A DNA stretch of 64,000 nucleotides from Clusia tigrina (taxonomy: Eukaryota; Arthropoda; Insecta; Diptera; Clusiidae): contig OV050030.1 in the NCBI GenBank assembly GCA_920105625.2, positions 79,325,400-79,389,399 of the forward strand, in the 5' to 3' direction. Below the pieces are notes generated by a model that was given only the letters and a program-made list of their open reading frames with translations, searched no databases and was not told the DNA's origin. Numbering within the stretch: the first letter of the stretch is position 1; each line of letters starts with the position of its first letter. Position numbers and translations under genes: made by a program. Below, piece after piece: positions 33,889-44,830 of this stretch.

Positions 33889-35454
33889 ATGGGACGGCTA
33901 GGTGCGTACGGGAAATTGGACGAAAAATCGGTAATACGCTACATAGTAGATGGAATAAATGAAAGAACGGAAAACAAATTTTTGTTTTACACCGCGGAAA
34001 ACTTTACAGAACTTAGGAAACAATTAGAAATTCACGAGTCGATGGCACAAAATAAAGCGAAACAAAAAGAACAACACTTTAAAAAGGAAAATAACAACAA
34101 AAGCACAAAGCGTGCCCATTGCCTTTACTGCGGCTCTTCGAAACATGAAAAGAGCGAGTGTAAAGCACCAACAAAATGTTTTCGCTGTAACGGATCAAAT
34201 CACATTTCGGAAAACTGCCCTCAGAATATCAAAGCAGCTGAAATTAAAGAAAATAAAGCAAACGAAGTTAATATCGTCAATGTACACGAACGTCGCGAAA
34301 AAATGTTAAAGCAGATCAAAATAAACGATGAAAATTTGTTTTGTTTAGTTGATAGCGGCGCAGAAATATCGGTTATGAATGAAAAAACTGCGAAAAGAAT
34401 AAACACGGAATTAAGGGAATTCGAAAACGGTGTGACAGGCATAGAAAATGTTAAGGTAAAAGCAATCGGCATTTTTGAAGCTGAAATGACTGTCGACAAT
34501 TTGATGTGTATGCATAATTTTGTTGTTGTTCCGAACAATGTATCGAAATATGAAGTCATCTTAGGCTTCGATTACATAGGCAAATGCAGTTACGATTATA
34601 GTGAAAAAGGGTATATGGTCAAAAGTTTTCTCGATGACAGCTATGAACATTCAATAATGAATATTATGATCAACACAGAGAAATTTGAAGCGCCAATAGA
34701 ACATCAGAAACAAATAGAAGAAATTGTCGAACAATACAAACCTAACAAAGATGCAATAAGCCCGAAAAACATGAAAATTATATTAATCGATGAACGAATT
34801 ATAAGACATTCACCGAGAAGATTGCCGTTGCCGGAGCGGAAGGCGGTAAGTGACCAGGTGGAAGATTGGCTAAAAACTGGAATAATAAGGCGATCAAACT
34901 CAGAATTTTGCAGTCGGGTAGTTGTCGCGAATAAAAAAGATGGAAGCAAGCGCGTCTGTGTCGATTATCGCGATCTGAACAAGCAGGTACAAAAGGACGT
35001 ATTTCCAGTGCCATTGATGGAGGAAGTGGTTGAATCGTTGGAGAGCGCAAGAATATTTACCACATTGGACTTCGAAAACGCATTCTTTCACGTCCCTATA
35101 AGCGAAGAGTCCAAAAAATATACAGCGTTCATTATAAGAGACAGAGTTTTTGAATTTAACAGAGCACCCTTTGGTTTCTGTAATTCTCCAGCTATATTCT
35201 TACGCTTTATAAATCACGTTTTTTGGAAATTAGTTCGTGACAACATCATGCAGATGTATATGGATGACGTAATTATTTATTCAAAGGATGAAGAAGACGG
35301 TATACGCAAGCTACGTGTGGTCTTGCAGGTAGCGCCGCAACACGGACTACGAATAAAATGGAAAAAATGTAAGTTTTTACAAACGGAAGTCGTTTACTTA
35401 GGACTAAGGATTAAAAATGGCGGTATTTCTCCGGTCGTTAACGAAAGAAATTAA
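33835..35454 (+). pseudogene. mdg3-like gag-pro-RT frame fused into the 3' LTR
   Basis: Open for 539 codons. Residues about 1-90 are the capsid end. Two CCHC knuckles follow (CLYCGSSKHEKSEC and CFRCNGSNHISENC, about 98-130). The protease box LVDSGAEISVM is near 170 and keeps its Asp. RT spans about 290-525, with VCVDYRDLNKQ, FTTLDFENAFFHV, FGFCNSPAIFLRF and the catalytic MYMDDVIIYSK near 470-480. The last ~8 residues (PVVNERN) are read from LTR sequence because of the deletion, so the RT thumb is cut short. All catalytic residues present are intact. Confidence 0.9.
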
Positions 35455-35565
35455 TGTTTGATACCTTTTTATAATCTTTTAATTTTTCATTTTTATAATT
35501 TATTAATTTTTCATTTTTGTAATATAAACCTATCGTTTAAATATAATTGCCTTTATCGGCTTACA
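35431..35565 (+). repeat. 3' LTR of the mdg3-like element, 5'-truncated
   Basis: Matches 32,985-33,119 of the 5' LTR nearly base for base (for example TTAACGGAAG there, TTAACGAAAG here). Its first ~111 bp, containing the promoter side, are gone. It ends in TTACA, followed by the TGTA duplication. Confidence 0.9.
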
Positions 35566-35569
35566 TGTA

Positions 35570-36130
35570 TATGAAATTATACAAATGCAATTAACATACA
35601 TATAGTAGTACTAATATTTGTAAAGAAATTTTTTTTTTTTAATATATTGTAAATTGCATTAAATGTTTGTGCGAAATAACATATTTTGAATAATTTACAC
35701 TTTTGTAGAAGTCTAAGAAATTTTTATTTGAAATGAAATTCCTAGAAATTTCAAATTAAATTTACTATGAATATGCGTCTGTAATGAATCCTTTTAGCAG
35801 TGGAAATGTTAACTTTAATATTTTTTCAGCGGTTCCACAGCGATAGCCATGAACAAAGAGTTTTGTTTAGATTTTATATTATTGTCTTATTAATTTAAAT
35901 TGTTTTAATTTTTATGTTATCAATACACTATTAATTAATAAAAAAAAAGATCTGGATTTCTTCATTGACCAACTATGACAATAAAAACCATTCATTCCGA
36001 AACTCATATTAAATTTATTATGAATCTGTAATGAATCGTTTTTAGCAGAAAAATTAACATCTGTTAATGATTCCACGGCAATTTCCATGCAATTCGATTC
36101 CCCTCTTTTGCCAAAGAGACCGATGAAAAC
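35570..36130. other. AT-rich DNA with a diverged direct repeat
   Basis: A segment of about 100 bp at 35,757-35,860 resembles 36,008-36,090 (AATTTACTATGAATATGCG..TCTGTAATGAATC versus AATTTATTATGAATCTGTAATGAATC, both followed by TTTTAGCAG and a GATTCCACGG/GGTTCCACAG block). No gene is seen. Confidence 0.5.
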
Positions 36131-37446
36131 TCTATACGTAAATACTCTTTGGTAGGGTGTACGCGTCGGGAATGGACCTCGCACTCAATTGGTACACACG
36201 CATTGTCGCCTCTTGCCATCCTTCTTCCACACCAACACGATTGGTGGGCTATAGGGGCTGTGTGAAGGCTGTGGTTGCGTGTGTACCAAGGGAGACGGCG
36301 GCACTTATACGCTGTCCATCGCAACGTAATGCGCTTATTTTGGGTGAGGCCTGTTGTCGATGGGCTGCTCCATGCCTCGCTCCTGGCGGCAGACTTGCCC
36401 CTTCCCATTCGACATCCTGTAACATTCTACTATCTTCACGCCTTGTGCATTTTGACAGTGTTTCGCAAAGTGTCCAGCTTCCCTGCAGCGCCTTCAGGCC
36501 GTGCGTACATCTATCGCTGCTTCAGTTCCCACCATATTTACCGGTTCCACTTGCCTGTTCCGTGTTTCTCGAGGAAGTATACGCTCGACTCGGGGCTGCG
36601 CTAAAGGCATTCGGTGTGTGTCATGGTGTGCATAGCGGTCGCTGCGTATGCCCTCTAGATCTTCTGCCATTTCAATCAGCTCCGCAGGAAAAACTTAAAA
36701 AAGTCCTTTTTGTATGAAGCCCACTCAACCCAAGCCCGATTATTATTCCGGAATCAGAGGAGGGCACTAACCTTCAAGAGTTCCTGCATAGTTCGAGGAA
36801 GCATGTCTCGATTAAGGCCGTACACCTCTGACAGCTCGTCCACTCGTTCAAGGAACTCCAGTGGGTGACGACGGCCGTCGAACTTGATCTACCATTTGCT
36901 TACATGGTCTATGACAGTCGTATAGTGATTGGCCTCTCTATGATGGGAGTCGGGTAGTACCGTTTGCAGGCTATTTCGCGATGTACTTCTTAGCAAAGAT
37001 TCGCAAAGTTGGCCGATAGACGACTATGTTCATCGTGTGCATTGAGACGTTGGGATTTCCTCTCTATTGATCCTGGTCTATAATTTTTTTGCCCGTTTTC
37101 CATATCAGCAAGACGACTCTCCTGTTCGTCATTCGCGTTGATTGCCAGCTCCACCAGCCTCCTTCGAAGTTCGTCCATTGTTCCCGTGGAGTCTGCACCG
37201 AACTCGATGGCCTATGTCACTAGTTACTGCTTTGGGAGTGTATTTATCGAACTTGTATTTACCATTTCTAATATTTTAACAGTCTTTGCAGTCGTCGAAG
37301 GTCTTTGATTCCTGATGTCCTGGTATCCTGGACCCTTGATGTCCTTTGATTTTATTTATTTATTTTTTTGTTACCAGAGTGTTCCTTGATATTTTTACAA
37401 GGATCCTGTGATTTTTCTTTTTACCAGAGCCCCTGCTCGAGCGCCA
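36131..37446 (-). pseudogene. Gypsy gag with zinc knuckle and a short RT piece
   Basis: Minus-strand reading begins after the primer site at 37,446. Frame 37,178-36,990 starts MDELRRRLVELAINANDEQ. From about 36,900 to 36,620, broken frames read KFDGRRHPLEFLERVDELSEVYGL and NNNRAWVEWA, a retrotransposon capsid pattern. At about 36,495-36,460 CREAGHFAKHC is a zinc knuckle. At about 36,255-36,210 SPPIVLVWKKDGKRRQC is the start of RT. The protease and most of pol are missing. The plus-strand frames of 186 and 109 codons here are antisense shadows. Confidence 0.7.
37424..37446 (-). promoter_or_regulatory. Candidate primer-binding site of the minus-strand gypsy
   Basis: On the minus strand TGGCGCTCGAGCAGGGGCTC follows the LTR end with one base between. 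It starts with the expected TGG. Confidence 0.65.
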
Positions 37447-37447
37447 C

Positions 37448-37859
37448 TGTAACGAACCATTCAGAGCCGGGGTATGTTCAGCGGTGTCCGGGGTTCGTCA
37501 ACAGAATATTCTTCACAATTTTAACCTTCTTGTCCTTATTAATACTTTATTTATTTATATTTGAGGATATTTAATATTAACTTGAATTTTAATCCATGAT
37601 CCTGTCAAGGACTTTTACGCTCCAGTTTGATAAAATTAGAGGACTTGACGACAGATGTAAACAAGGCATCGAGTATATAACAAGAGTTGTCTGTTCGAGG
37701 GAATTGACTGATGTGACCTGAATGTCGTATTATTACGTCTGAAATATTTATTTCGCGATTTTATATTTCTACTTTGAATGTTTGTTTCCATTTCGAACGC
37801 TTTTTATTCCACACTTGTTATTCCACACTTTCTGAAAGATTCTAAATTAACATTTAACA
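37448..37859 (-). repeat. 5' LTR of the minus-strand gypsy element (about 412 bp)
   Basis: On the minus strand it begins TGTTAAATG at 37,859 and ends CGTTACA at 37,448, with TG...CA ends. A TATATA box (about 37,672-37,680, minus sense) and an AATAAATAAA polyadenylation-type signal (about 37,547-37,560) lie in the expected order. No second LTR is in the window on the other side. The LTR joins directly to the P-superfamily coding frame, so it probably inserted in that gene. Confidence 0.65.
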
Positions 37860-39398
37860 TAGTGAAAGTTTAACGTGATTGAGAATTGATTCATACAAAA
37901 GAACGTAACTAACGAAGCTAATATTTGATTCGCCTACTTTAAGTTCTTTTGAATTTTGAACAAAAGATTTTGTCCATCGCATCCAGAAATCATTTTTTAA
38001 TTCACAATTTCCAGAATTAGTCCTCGAATTAATTATCTTCATGGACATCATCTTGGCAAAGATAATACTGAATTCAAATAATGTGGGATTATTGTTTTTT
38101 CTCCCTCTTCCTCTAATTAAGTGGAATAAGTTTTCCAATACGTCTTGATTTAATTTTGAAGTAATCATGAAATATAGTAGAAGTAGAAGTAATCATGAAA
38201 AATAATAAAAGAGCATTGATCAACTGTATCATCCCATCTACACTAAATATTATTTTAGGATATTTTAACTGTTTGAAATATTCATCCATTTCAACTAAAT
38301 AGTTTTCAGAGCGACTTTTCGGTCTCAACGCTGATGTAAATAGGTTTTTTTTAATCGAATAACACGTTACTATTCAAGCAATCAAACAGTTTATTAACAT
38401 TTTCAATGAAGGCTACAGTTGAGGTAGCTGTTTCGCGGAAGCCATCAAAATGGCCGTTTTCAATTAAAGTTTTAATTGCGCAGCAACTCTATGACTAAAG
38501 ACTTGCGAAGCATACTTTACCTTCATTTTCTCAAAAGTATTTGGAAAAACGTGATTCGATTTCAATTTTGGACACAACCGCGTTGAGGTATCTGCTGCGT
38601 CGATATCAAAAAGCTTCTTAATAACTGCCCAAGATAATTTTTTATGAGAATATTTCGCAAGGATGTTATAAGATGAGGTATTCCAAATATCCCTTAGATA
38701 TTCCTTCCTGTTACATAGAAATATCGTGTTTGCATTGTTATTCCCATTTGGCGTAAGTGCTCCTATTGTTAGATCCTTGATCAACAAACTACTGCTCTTA
38801 TTTTTAATCCCAGATTTTGTATATACAATAATTTCTTTAAGTTCAGAGGAGGACAAACCCGAGGCCGAAGCATAATAGCTGAAAAATAACTTCCAATTCG
38901 AATGTAATCCTCGTAAAATAAGAACGCAAACTTGTTTACACATTTTTTTTTATATTTCTATGCCATTGTGAACAAATCCTTGGATTTCATCAAGATGGGA
39001 ATTGAATTGCAGGACATATCATCAAATACCTGAACAGTCTCTTCTTCCCTGTCACCATAACACACCAAAACTTGTTTCAATGTATTCAAAAGCTCATCAC
39101 TTAGAACAGCTTGTAAAAATTGGACCGGAGCATACCATACTAGGAATTGCTTTGATGGCAAATTGAGTTGCAAGCCATTGCGTAAGACATTTTACGCTTT
39201 TGCAGAGTAAAAATGAATGCATTGGGCGATATTTTGTTCACTTTCAGCCCACGATTTTTTCTTTTTTACAGAAGGATGTAATGTTGGTTGAGAGATCCGC
39301 TCTGTTATCAATAATTTTGCTAATGTCGTTATTTTTTTGGAATTGTGGTAGTACCCTTTCTTATTGCGTTTTTCCTTGTTTAGCATAAATTGCAGCAT
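37854..39398 (-). pseudogene. P-superfamily transposase, truncated and frameshifted
   Basis: Minus-strand order: 39,398-39,192, then (after a TAA) 39,173-38,958 with VQVFDDMSC, a likely catalytic Asp region. After a shift in a nine-A run come 38,943-38,464 (CKQVCVLILRGLHSNWKLFFSY, then KLSWAVIKKLFDIDAADTSTRLCPKL, then KMKVKYASQVFS) and ENVNKLFDCLNSN. After another shift comes 38,168-37,854 (SKLNQDVLENLFHLIRGRG). These are hallmarks of P-element and THAP9-type transposases. An N-terminal THAP finger is not visible. The C-terminus is cut by the LTR at 37,859, which supplies the stop. Confidence 0.8.
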
Positions 39399-39736
39399 AC
39401 TTATTATTTTCTGTTGCAGCTCTCTTTTTCACTTTTTTTATCTTCAGAAACATTTCAGACTACTTTTTTCGATAAGAGCATTCGTTTTTTCCCCTTTTAA
39501 AGTAATTTGCACACAAGGGTTGTTGTACTCATAGAAGGTATATTGTTAACGTCTACCTACATATTATTTGTAACATCATCGCTTATTCTTATAAAGCTAC
39601 TAACACTCACGAAGCGATTGACATTTGCTTCAGTTAATGCAGAATTTACTTTTTAAACACATTCTCAAATGAATATATTTCGAATTCATCGGTTTCATCG
39701 AAGTTATATTGTGCTTTAAAGTTTCAGTCTTATTGC
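39399..39736. other. AT-rich junction between P-like and gypsy sequences
   Basis: No motif I recognise; it could be the decayed 5' end of the P-like element. Frames are short and broken. Confidence 0.4.
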
Positions 39737-40687
39737 ATGTACATCATCAGTGTACTTCACAATCCCAAGGCAGCAGCAACAACACCCACCAACACACCTA
39801 CCAACATGTCTACTTTCAACGTGGCAGAGTGCCTAAAGGTTATCGATGAATACTCTGAAAAATCCGAAAACCTCTCCAAGTTCATTTCCATTGTTGAGTC
39901 AATACAAGCTACCGTACCAGATACCAGCGAATCAATTTTCTTTTCGTTAGTTTTCAACACAAAACTTCCAGATAGGATAAAAATTAAACTAGAGTTGGAT
40001 GGAGCTTCGGACATAGAATCTCTGCTAATCAAGCTGAAAAAGCTCGCATCACCTAAAGGGAAAGTGAATGCTGTATTGGAGGAGCTTCACAGGACAAAAC
40101 AAGGCGGCAAGCTGATAACAAAATTTGCAAAACAGATAGAAGAACTGGTTAACATAATGAATGAAATGCAAACGACAGACCCAACGCCTGAGGTGAAAAA
40201 CACTGTTATCGCTAACAATGACACAATTGCCTTCAACGCTTTGAAAGGCTATTAACCAATCGTAACATAGTCCAAACTCTAGCAGCGAGTCGCATTAAGC
40301 AATTCAAAAGCCCAGTTAAGCTGGCTGATGAATTCGAAAAACCATCAGAAATCCTTTTATCAATCACTTCACAATAGAAATTATGATGAACGAAATATAT
40401 ATGCACGAAATAGAAATTACAATGGTGGTAACAACAACGGCTGGTACATGAAGAGAATACCAAACAGCAACAATTACAATAACAGACATAGCAACAACAA
40501 TAGCAACAGACAAAATGGAAACAATCAGCAACACACTAAGAACAATAGTAAATACTCGAATAACTATAGGCAACAACAAAATTTCCGACGAAACAATAGA
40601 ATAATGTGTTCCGAAGTTCAACAGCGTTCTGAAAACATTAACAATGGCACATGCCATTGCGGTAATAGTCAACAGGGTAGCGGGTAG
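39737..40687 (+). pseudogene. Gypsy gag, two frames
   Basis: Frame 39,737-40,255 encodes a helical capsid-like part (NVAECLKVIDEYSEKSENLSKF, then SLLIKLKKLASPKGK). The second ATG at 39,806 (MSTFNVAECL) may be the better start. A shift near 40,240 leads to TNRNIVQTLAASRIKQF, then a frame 40,328-40,687 that is extremely Asn/Gln/Arg-rich (NYNGGNNNGW and NRQNGNNQQH). Such tails replace CCHC knuckles in gypsy/17.6-type Gags. Confidence 0.7.
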
Positions 40688-40779
40688 TACCCCGACTGCA
40701 ACAATATGTAGACGACGGGATAAACCAACTTATTCGATTAATACCAATAACCAGATGGGTCGTTTAATCACTTTAAAGT

Positions 40780-40955
40780 ATAAAAATTTTAAAAATATAT
40801 ATATTTGGTAGATACAGGCCAAGAAATATTTTCAATCATAATAGACAAATTGTTTATTGAAGATGGTAACAGCCCATATAGTTGTTCATTTCTAGGTATA
40901 TCACCAATAGACATAATTACTATGTGCAAAGCGAATATTACATTGAGGTGACATT
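40780..40955 (+). pseudogene. Gypsy protease remnant
   Basis: The reading KYIYLVDTGQEIFSIII keeps the D-T-G triad but has Gln where Ala is usual. The following SCSFLGISPIDII fits the flap and second half. The frame ends at a TGA near 40,950. The domain is followed by about 100 bp of broken linker. Confidence 0.6.
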
Positions 40956-41070
40956 TTGTCCGTCTATTACTCCTACAAACAGTATTTAGAAACCACTGAA
41001 CACAAACCAATCTCCAGTAAAAGGTCTGCCACATTCCCAGCTAAACACTATCAATGAACAGGTACAAGAT

Positions 41071-41825
41071 GTGTTAAACCAAGAGCCCTCTGTAAGTCCG
41101 TATAACTCACCGCAGCCAGTCGTCCTTAAAAAGAGCTCCAATGACACTAAACGTTGGAGACTCGTTGTTGACTTCCGTCAACTCTATAAAAAAGTTGTCG
41201 ATGATAAATTACCTATATCAAGATTAGACGATATCCTCGATAAGATCGGAAGATCCAAATATTTTTCTACTTTGGATATTACCAGCTCTTTTCATCAAAT
41301 ACCTTTGTCAAGAGATTCAAAAGAACTCACTGCTTTCTCTACGAGCGACGGTCATTATCACTTTAAACGACTACCCTTCGGACTCAAGATTTCGTCCAAC
41401 AGCTTCCAGCGAATGCTAACAATTGCTCTGACAGGTCTAGAGAGCAATGCTTTTGTTTATGTCAAGACCTTAACGATCATCATCAATCACCATAACGAAA
41501 ACATTCCTAAAGTTTTCCAATGCTTGCGACAATGCAATTTAAAATAAAACCCGAAAAAATGCAACTTTTGAAACCAGAAGTAATATTTTTTGGCCATCTA
41601 ACCACCCTCGAAGGTGTAAGAGCTGACTCAGAGAGAATTAAGGCAGTTGAAATGTATCCAACACCAAAAGACAAGGATGCAGTCAAACGCTTTGTCGCCT
41701 TCCGCAATTATTACAGACACTTCATCAGGAATTTCGCGGAGATAGCTAAGCCTTTAAACGACTTAAAAAAAAGGGTACTGAATTTAAGTGGGTTGCCGAC
41801 TATGATAGATCTTTTAATCAACTGA
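41071..41825 (+). pseudogene. Gypsy reverse transcriptase, catalytic YxDD replaced by YVKT
   Basis: Frame 41,071-41,547: SVSPYNSPQPVVLKK, RWRLVVDFRQLYKK, FSTLDITSSFHQIPL, PFGLKISSNSFQRML, then AFVYVKTLTIII at about 41,450-41,485, where the active site should read YxDD. Both Asp are lost. After a shift, frame 41,520-41,825 carries the thumb: FFGHLTTLEGVRADSERIKAV and FRNYYRHFIRNFAEIAKPL. Confidence 0.85.
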
Positions 41826-41879
41826 AGCACAGCATCACGCATCCACCAGTACTACAGTATACAGATTTTGAAAAACAAT

Positions 41880-42235
41880 TTGTCGTCACTACAGACGCAT
41901 CCAACTTTGCTTTAGGAACAGTATTTACGCAGGGCAAAACTGTTCCTAGGTAACGATATACTAATCACATATGCAAGTCGTTCTTTAAATAAGCACGAGA
42001 TATACAAGCCGGTTATCGAAAAGGAAGTGCTTGCTATTCATTGGGCAGTTTATCACTTTCACCCTTACATTTTTGGAAGCAAGTTTACAGTCGTAACATA
42101 CCACAGGCAACTTGTATCCTTGTTCACATACAGCAATACCTCGTCAAAACTGACGCGCATAAGGCTTGACCTTATGGAATACGTCTTCGAAATAGATTCT
42201 GACACTCTAAATGCAATGACACCAACAATATAGGT
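41880..42235 (+). pseudogene. Gypsy RNase H remnant, TDH changed to TYH
   Basis: FVVTTDASNFALG near 41,880 keeps the first Asp. After a stop and shift, frame 42,027-42,233 reads VLAIHWAVYHFHPYIFGSKF, then VVTYHRQLVSLF. The normally conserved TDHxPL box is TYHRQL, so an active-site Asp is replaced. Homology ends at about 42,235. Confidence 0.8.
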
Positions 42236-42379
42236 TATAACAAGAAGCAGAAGCAATAGGCTCAAAAGTAATGAGCACGCAGATTAGGGTAGTGCACGAC
42301 CCTCAATGTGGAATTGAGTTTCACTATCACAATTAAAATCTAAAATAATTAGGGATACTCTCGAGAGAAAAAATGAAGT

Positions 42380-43227
42380 AAATATGAATAAAAGTTTGCC
42401 AAAAGATTTAGTCGACAAATATGTTCTTGTCGAGCTAAGCAATAATCCTGATTTAGACCTCAGTGCAGTCATACAGAAGCTAGCTCAAAATTAAATATTC
42501 CATGGCGTCGATCAGCTTTCTAAAAGTAATGCTTTATTCGATTTGTATCAAGAACAAGAGGTGAAGACGTCATATGAATATATATGCGGAAATGAGATAG
42601 CCAAAGGAAGACAAGCTCCTGCTATTCTCCTATTTAAACCCCCTAGACAAGTGGCAGATAAAATTGAGCAAATTAATTTAATTCATGACTTCCATTCAAA
42701 CCTCACAGCCGGACATTCTGGTTTGACGAGAACCATTCTCCAACCAAAGCAACTCTACGTATGGAAAAACATGAGAAAAATGGTCAAAACATACGTACAG
42801 AATTGTTAGAAATGCGCGGAAACAAAAATATCAAAGCATATTAAATAACAAATGTTCATTACGGATACACCCACAGACAGTTTTCAGACCATAGAGGTAG
42901 ACAGTGCTAAGAGTATAAAAAATGGCTGTAAATATATACTGACCATACAATACCAATTAACTAACTACATTACAACATTCCCAATGCATACTAAGACTGC
43001 GGAAGAGGTAGCGAGAACTTTACTAGAACATTTTCTGCTACAATTTGGGAATATTCAGACTGTTAAAGCTGACATGGGCACAGAATTCTAAAAATACAAA
43101 AAAAAATTCAAAAATTCAATATGATAAAAATTGTAATTCTAGCAACTTTAAGATAGGGGAATTGGTTCTACTAACAAATAAAGCTAAGAAAAAATTAGAT
43201 AGATCATATTTAGGCGTTCTAAGATAA
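42380..43227 (+). pseudogene. Gypsy integrase remnant lacking its Glu
   Basis: Frame 42,543-42,809 holds the H2C2 finger (LIHDFHSNLTAGHSG, then NC*KCAET with a stop in the Cys pair). Frame 42,852-43,091 holds a core start (FQTIEVDSAK) and VKADMGTEF with the second Asp. The segment that would contain the catalytic Glu is deleted. The C-terminal NFKIGELVLLTNKAKKKLD follows at about 43,140. Cannot integrate. Confidence 0.75.
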
Positions 43228-43234
43228 TATAATA

Positions 43235-44040
43235 TACGAGGGCGGGTTGATATTGAAGCAACCTAGCGCTAGATGGCAGCACAAACGCAAAACTTTCATT
43301 TTTTTTTTAATTGCGATCTGTCAAACGTCGGCTGTTGAAATTTAAAACGAGTTCGACAGACCACTTCACAGTGGTGTTTGGACATGATAAAGCGTAATCC
43401 TGTTGATTTTTGGCGTTGATTAATAACTGTTGCTGAAACGTGGGTCCACCATTACACACCTGAAACGAAAAATCAATCGAAACAATGGGTGGAAGCTGGT
43501 GGAAGTGCTCCGAAGAAGCCGAAGGCAGTGAAATCGGCTGGCAAGGTTATGGCGACTGTATTTTGGGATGCACACGGAATATTGCTCATCGATTATCTTG
43601 AAAAAGGATCCACAATTACAGGAAAGTATTATCGTGCATTATTGGATCAATTGATTGATGCAATCAAGGAAAAACGACCACATTTAAAGAAGAAAAAAAT
43701 GCTCTTTCTTCAAGACAACGCACCGGTTCACACAGCATTAGATACGATGCTAAAATTACGTGAAATACACTTCGAATTGGTTAATCATCCACCTTATAGT
43801 CCAGATTTAGCTCCTAGTGACTTTTTCCTGTTTCCAAACTTGAAAAAATGGCTCGCAGGAAAAAGATTCATCTCAAACGAAGAAGTGATTACCGAAACTA
43901 ACGCGTATTTTGAGGGGTTCCCGAAATCGTATTATTCCGATGGTATAAAAAAGTTGGAATATCGTCTTATTAAGTGTGTCGAAGTAAAAGGAGGCTATGT
44001 TGAGAAATAAATGGTTTTTGAAAAAAAAATGTTTTTTTCC
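43235..44040 (+). mobile_element. mariner element with internal deletion, 3' end missing
   Basis: Begins at a TA (43,235-43,236) with CGAGGGCGGGTTGATATTGAAGC. The first ~87 bp match the inverted mariner end at window positions 1-85. After about 150 bp of leader the sequence jumps to the C-terminal half of the transposase, so the DNA-binding half is deleted. After the stop at 44,010 the sequence passes into AT-rich DNA without a matching 3' inverted repeat. It sits at the end of the gypsy element. Confidence 0.85.
43399..44010 (+). pseudogene. mariner transposase C-terminal half, first catalytic Asp replaced by Ala
   Basis: The readable frame starts at about 43,390 with KRNPVDFWR, then a TGA at 43,417, then LITVAETWVHHYTPET. 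The Asp expected in TVDETW is Ala (GCT). From 43,489 the frame is open: VFWDAHGILLIDYL, FLQDNAPVHTA (second Asp) and YSPDLAPSDFFLFPNL (third Asp). The last two residues of the DD34D triad are kept. The enzyme is inactive both by deletion and by this substitution. Confidence 0.85.
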
Positions 44041-44430
44041 TATTAAGTGAAAATAAACCAAATAAACCAAAATAAACAAAAACGGCAAAATTGTATTAGT
44101 CCATACAAAAACAGTTGCACCGAACAACAATCAATAAAATACAAATAAAGCGCTAGCTCACGATAGATGCACAAATTCATACAACTACAACACATGTGTA
44201 TGTGGCGTGTCCATGCGAAGTGAGAATTGTTGAATTTGCAATTTCAGCGATGGATACATATTATGGATTGTCACATATATAAAGTATTGAAAAATGATGA
44301 TTAGAGTACATTAGGTTAGAAATAAGCATAATTTGTATGAACAGAAAAGATATAAAAAACCAGTGACTGGCTGTATAAAAATAGACTTGAATCAAGAAGT
44401 GGGCCTTTCATTTCCAAAAACAGACAAATT
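44041..44430. other. AT-rich flank, possibly rest of the gypsy 3' region
   Basis: Repeated AAATAAACCAAA-type phrases after the mariner, then unremarkable AT-rich sequence. No gene. Confidence 0.35.
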
Positions 44431-44830
44431 ATACGCATCTTTTTCTTTGCCCCTCGGTTTCTTAGGACAGCTACTATGAAAGGCATCCATTATCCCCCGT
44501 TTACTTGGGTCACAATGTCTTCAAGCTCATGGTGATTATGTATGAGTTTGCTCGAGGAAATGCCTTCTAAATTGTGGTTAAGATTTCCCTGATACTCCTG
44601 CCAGTTTGTTTTCTTCTGGGTTTCTAAAATAAAGACCCCAACTTTACCCTTCCTCTAAGCATCACTGCTACAGTGCGATTATTTTCCCTTACAGAGCATG
44701 GCCTCGATACAATAACTGGTCATCTGACAAATTTATTCTCCTGCTGTCGTTGCAATTGGCACTGTCCATGATGTAGGTGCTGTTAGGACGGGGTTATTTT
44801 TCACCAGTGTAAGTTACCTTTACTCACCAG
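44430..44830 (-). pseudogene. LINE endonuclease-RT linker fragment
   Basis: Minus-strand scraps read QKKTNWQEYQGNL and KLIHNHHELEDIVTQV, with a preceding PVIVSRPC/DHQLLYRG-like segment. They align in layout with the linker of the LOA-like LINE at 28,440-28,650 (NPRKTDWRKFREAL). No open frame remains. The assignment is tentative. Confidence 0.45.

Larger units (their letters stand above)
32874..35565 (+). mobile_element. Ty3/gypsy element (mdg3-like), internally deleted, with 4-bp TSD
   Basis: The 5' LTR (32,874-33,119) begins TGTGAGATG and ends GGCTTACA. The 3' LTR copy is present only as 35,431-35,565, lacking its first ~111 bp. TGTA precedes the element (32,870-32,873) and follows it (35,566-35,569), a 4-bp target duplication. 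Inside are gag and pol up to the RT palm. The deletion removed RT thumb, RNase H, integrase and the start of the 3' LTR. The intact duplication means the element inserted whole and was deleted later. Confidence 0.85.
39737..43230 (+). mobile_element. Ty3/gypsy element, degenerate, no LTRs seen
   Basis: Plus-strand order: gag (39,737-40,687), protease (about 40,790-40,930), RT (41,071-41,800), RNase H (41,880-42,235), integrase finger (42,543-42,810), core (42,852-43,090) and C-terminal domain (about 43,110-43,227). The element stops at the mariner that begins at 43,235. Frameshifts separate all modules. Confidence 0.85.

Noticed and set aside
36157..36717. 186-codon plus-strand ORF
   Set aside because: It is antisense to gypsy gag with a zinc knuckle and RT start on the minus strand.
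37854..39398. A host THAP9-type gene
   Set aside because: Frames carry a stop and shifts, no introns or THAP finger are visible, and the 3' end is cut by an LTR. A transposon pseudogene fits better.
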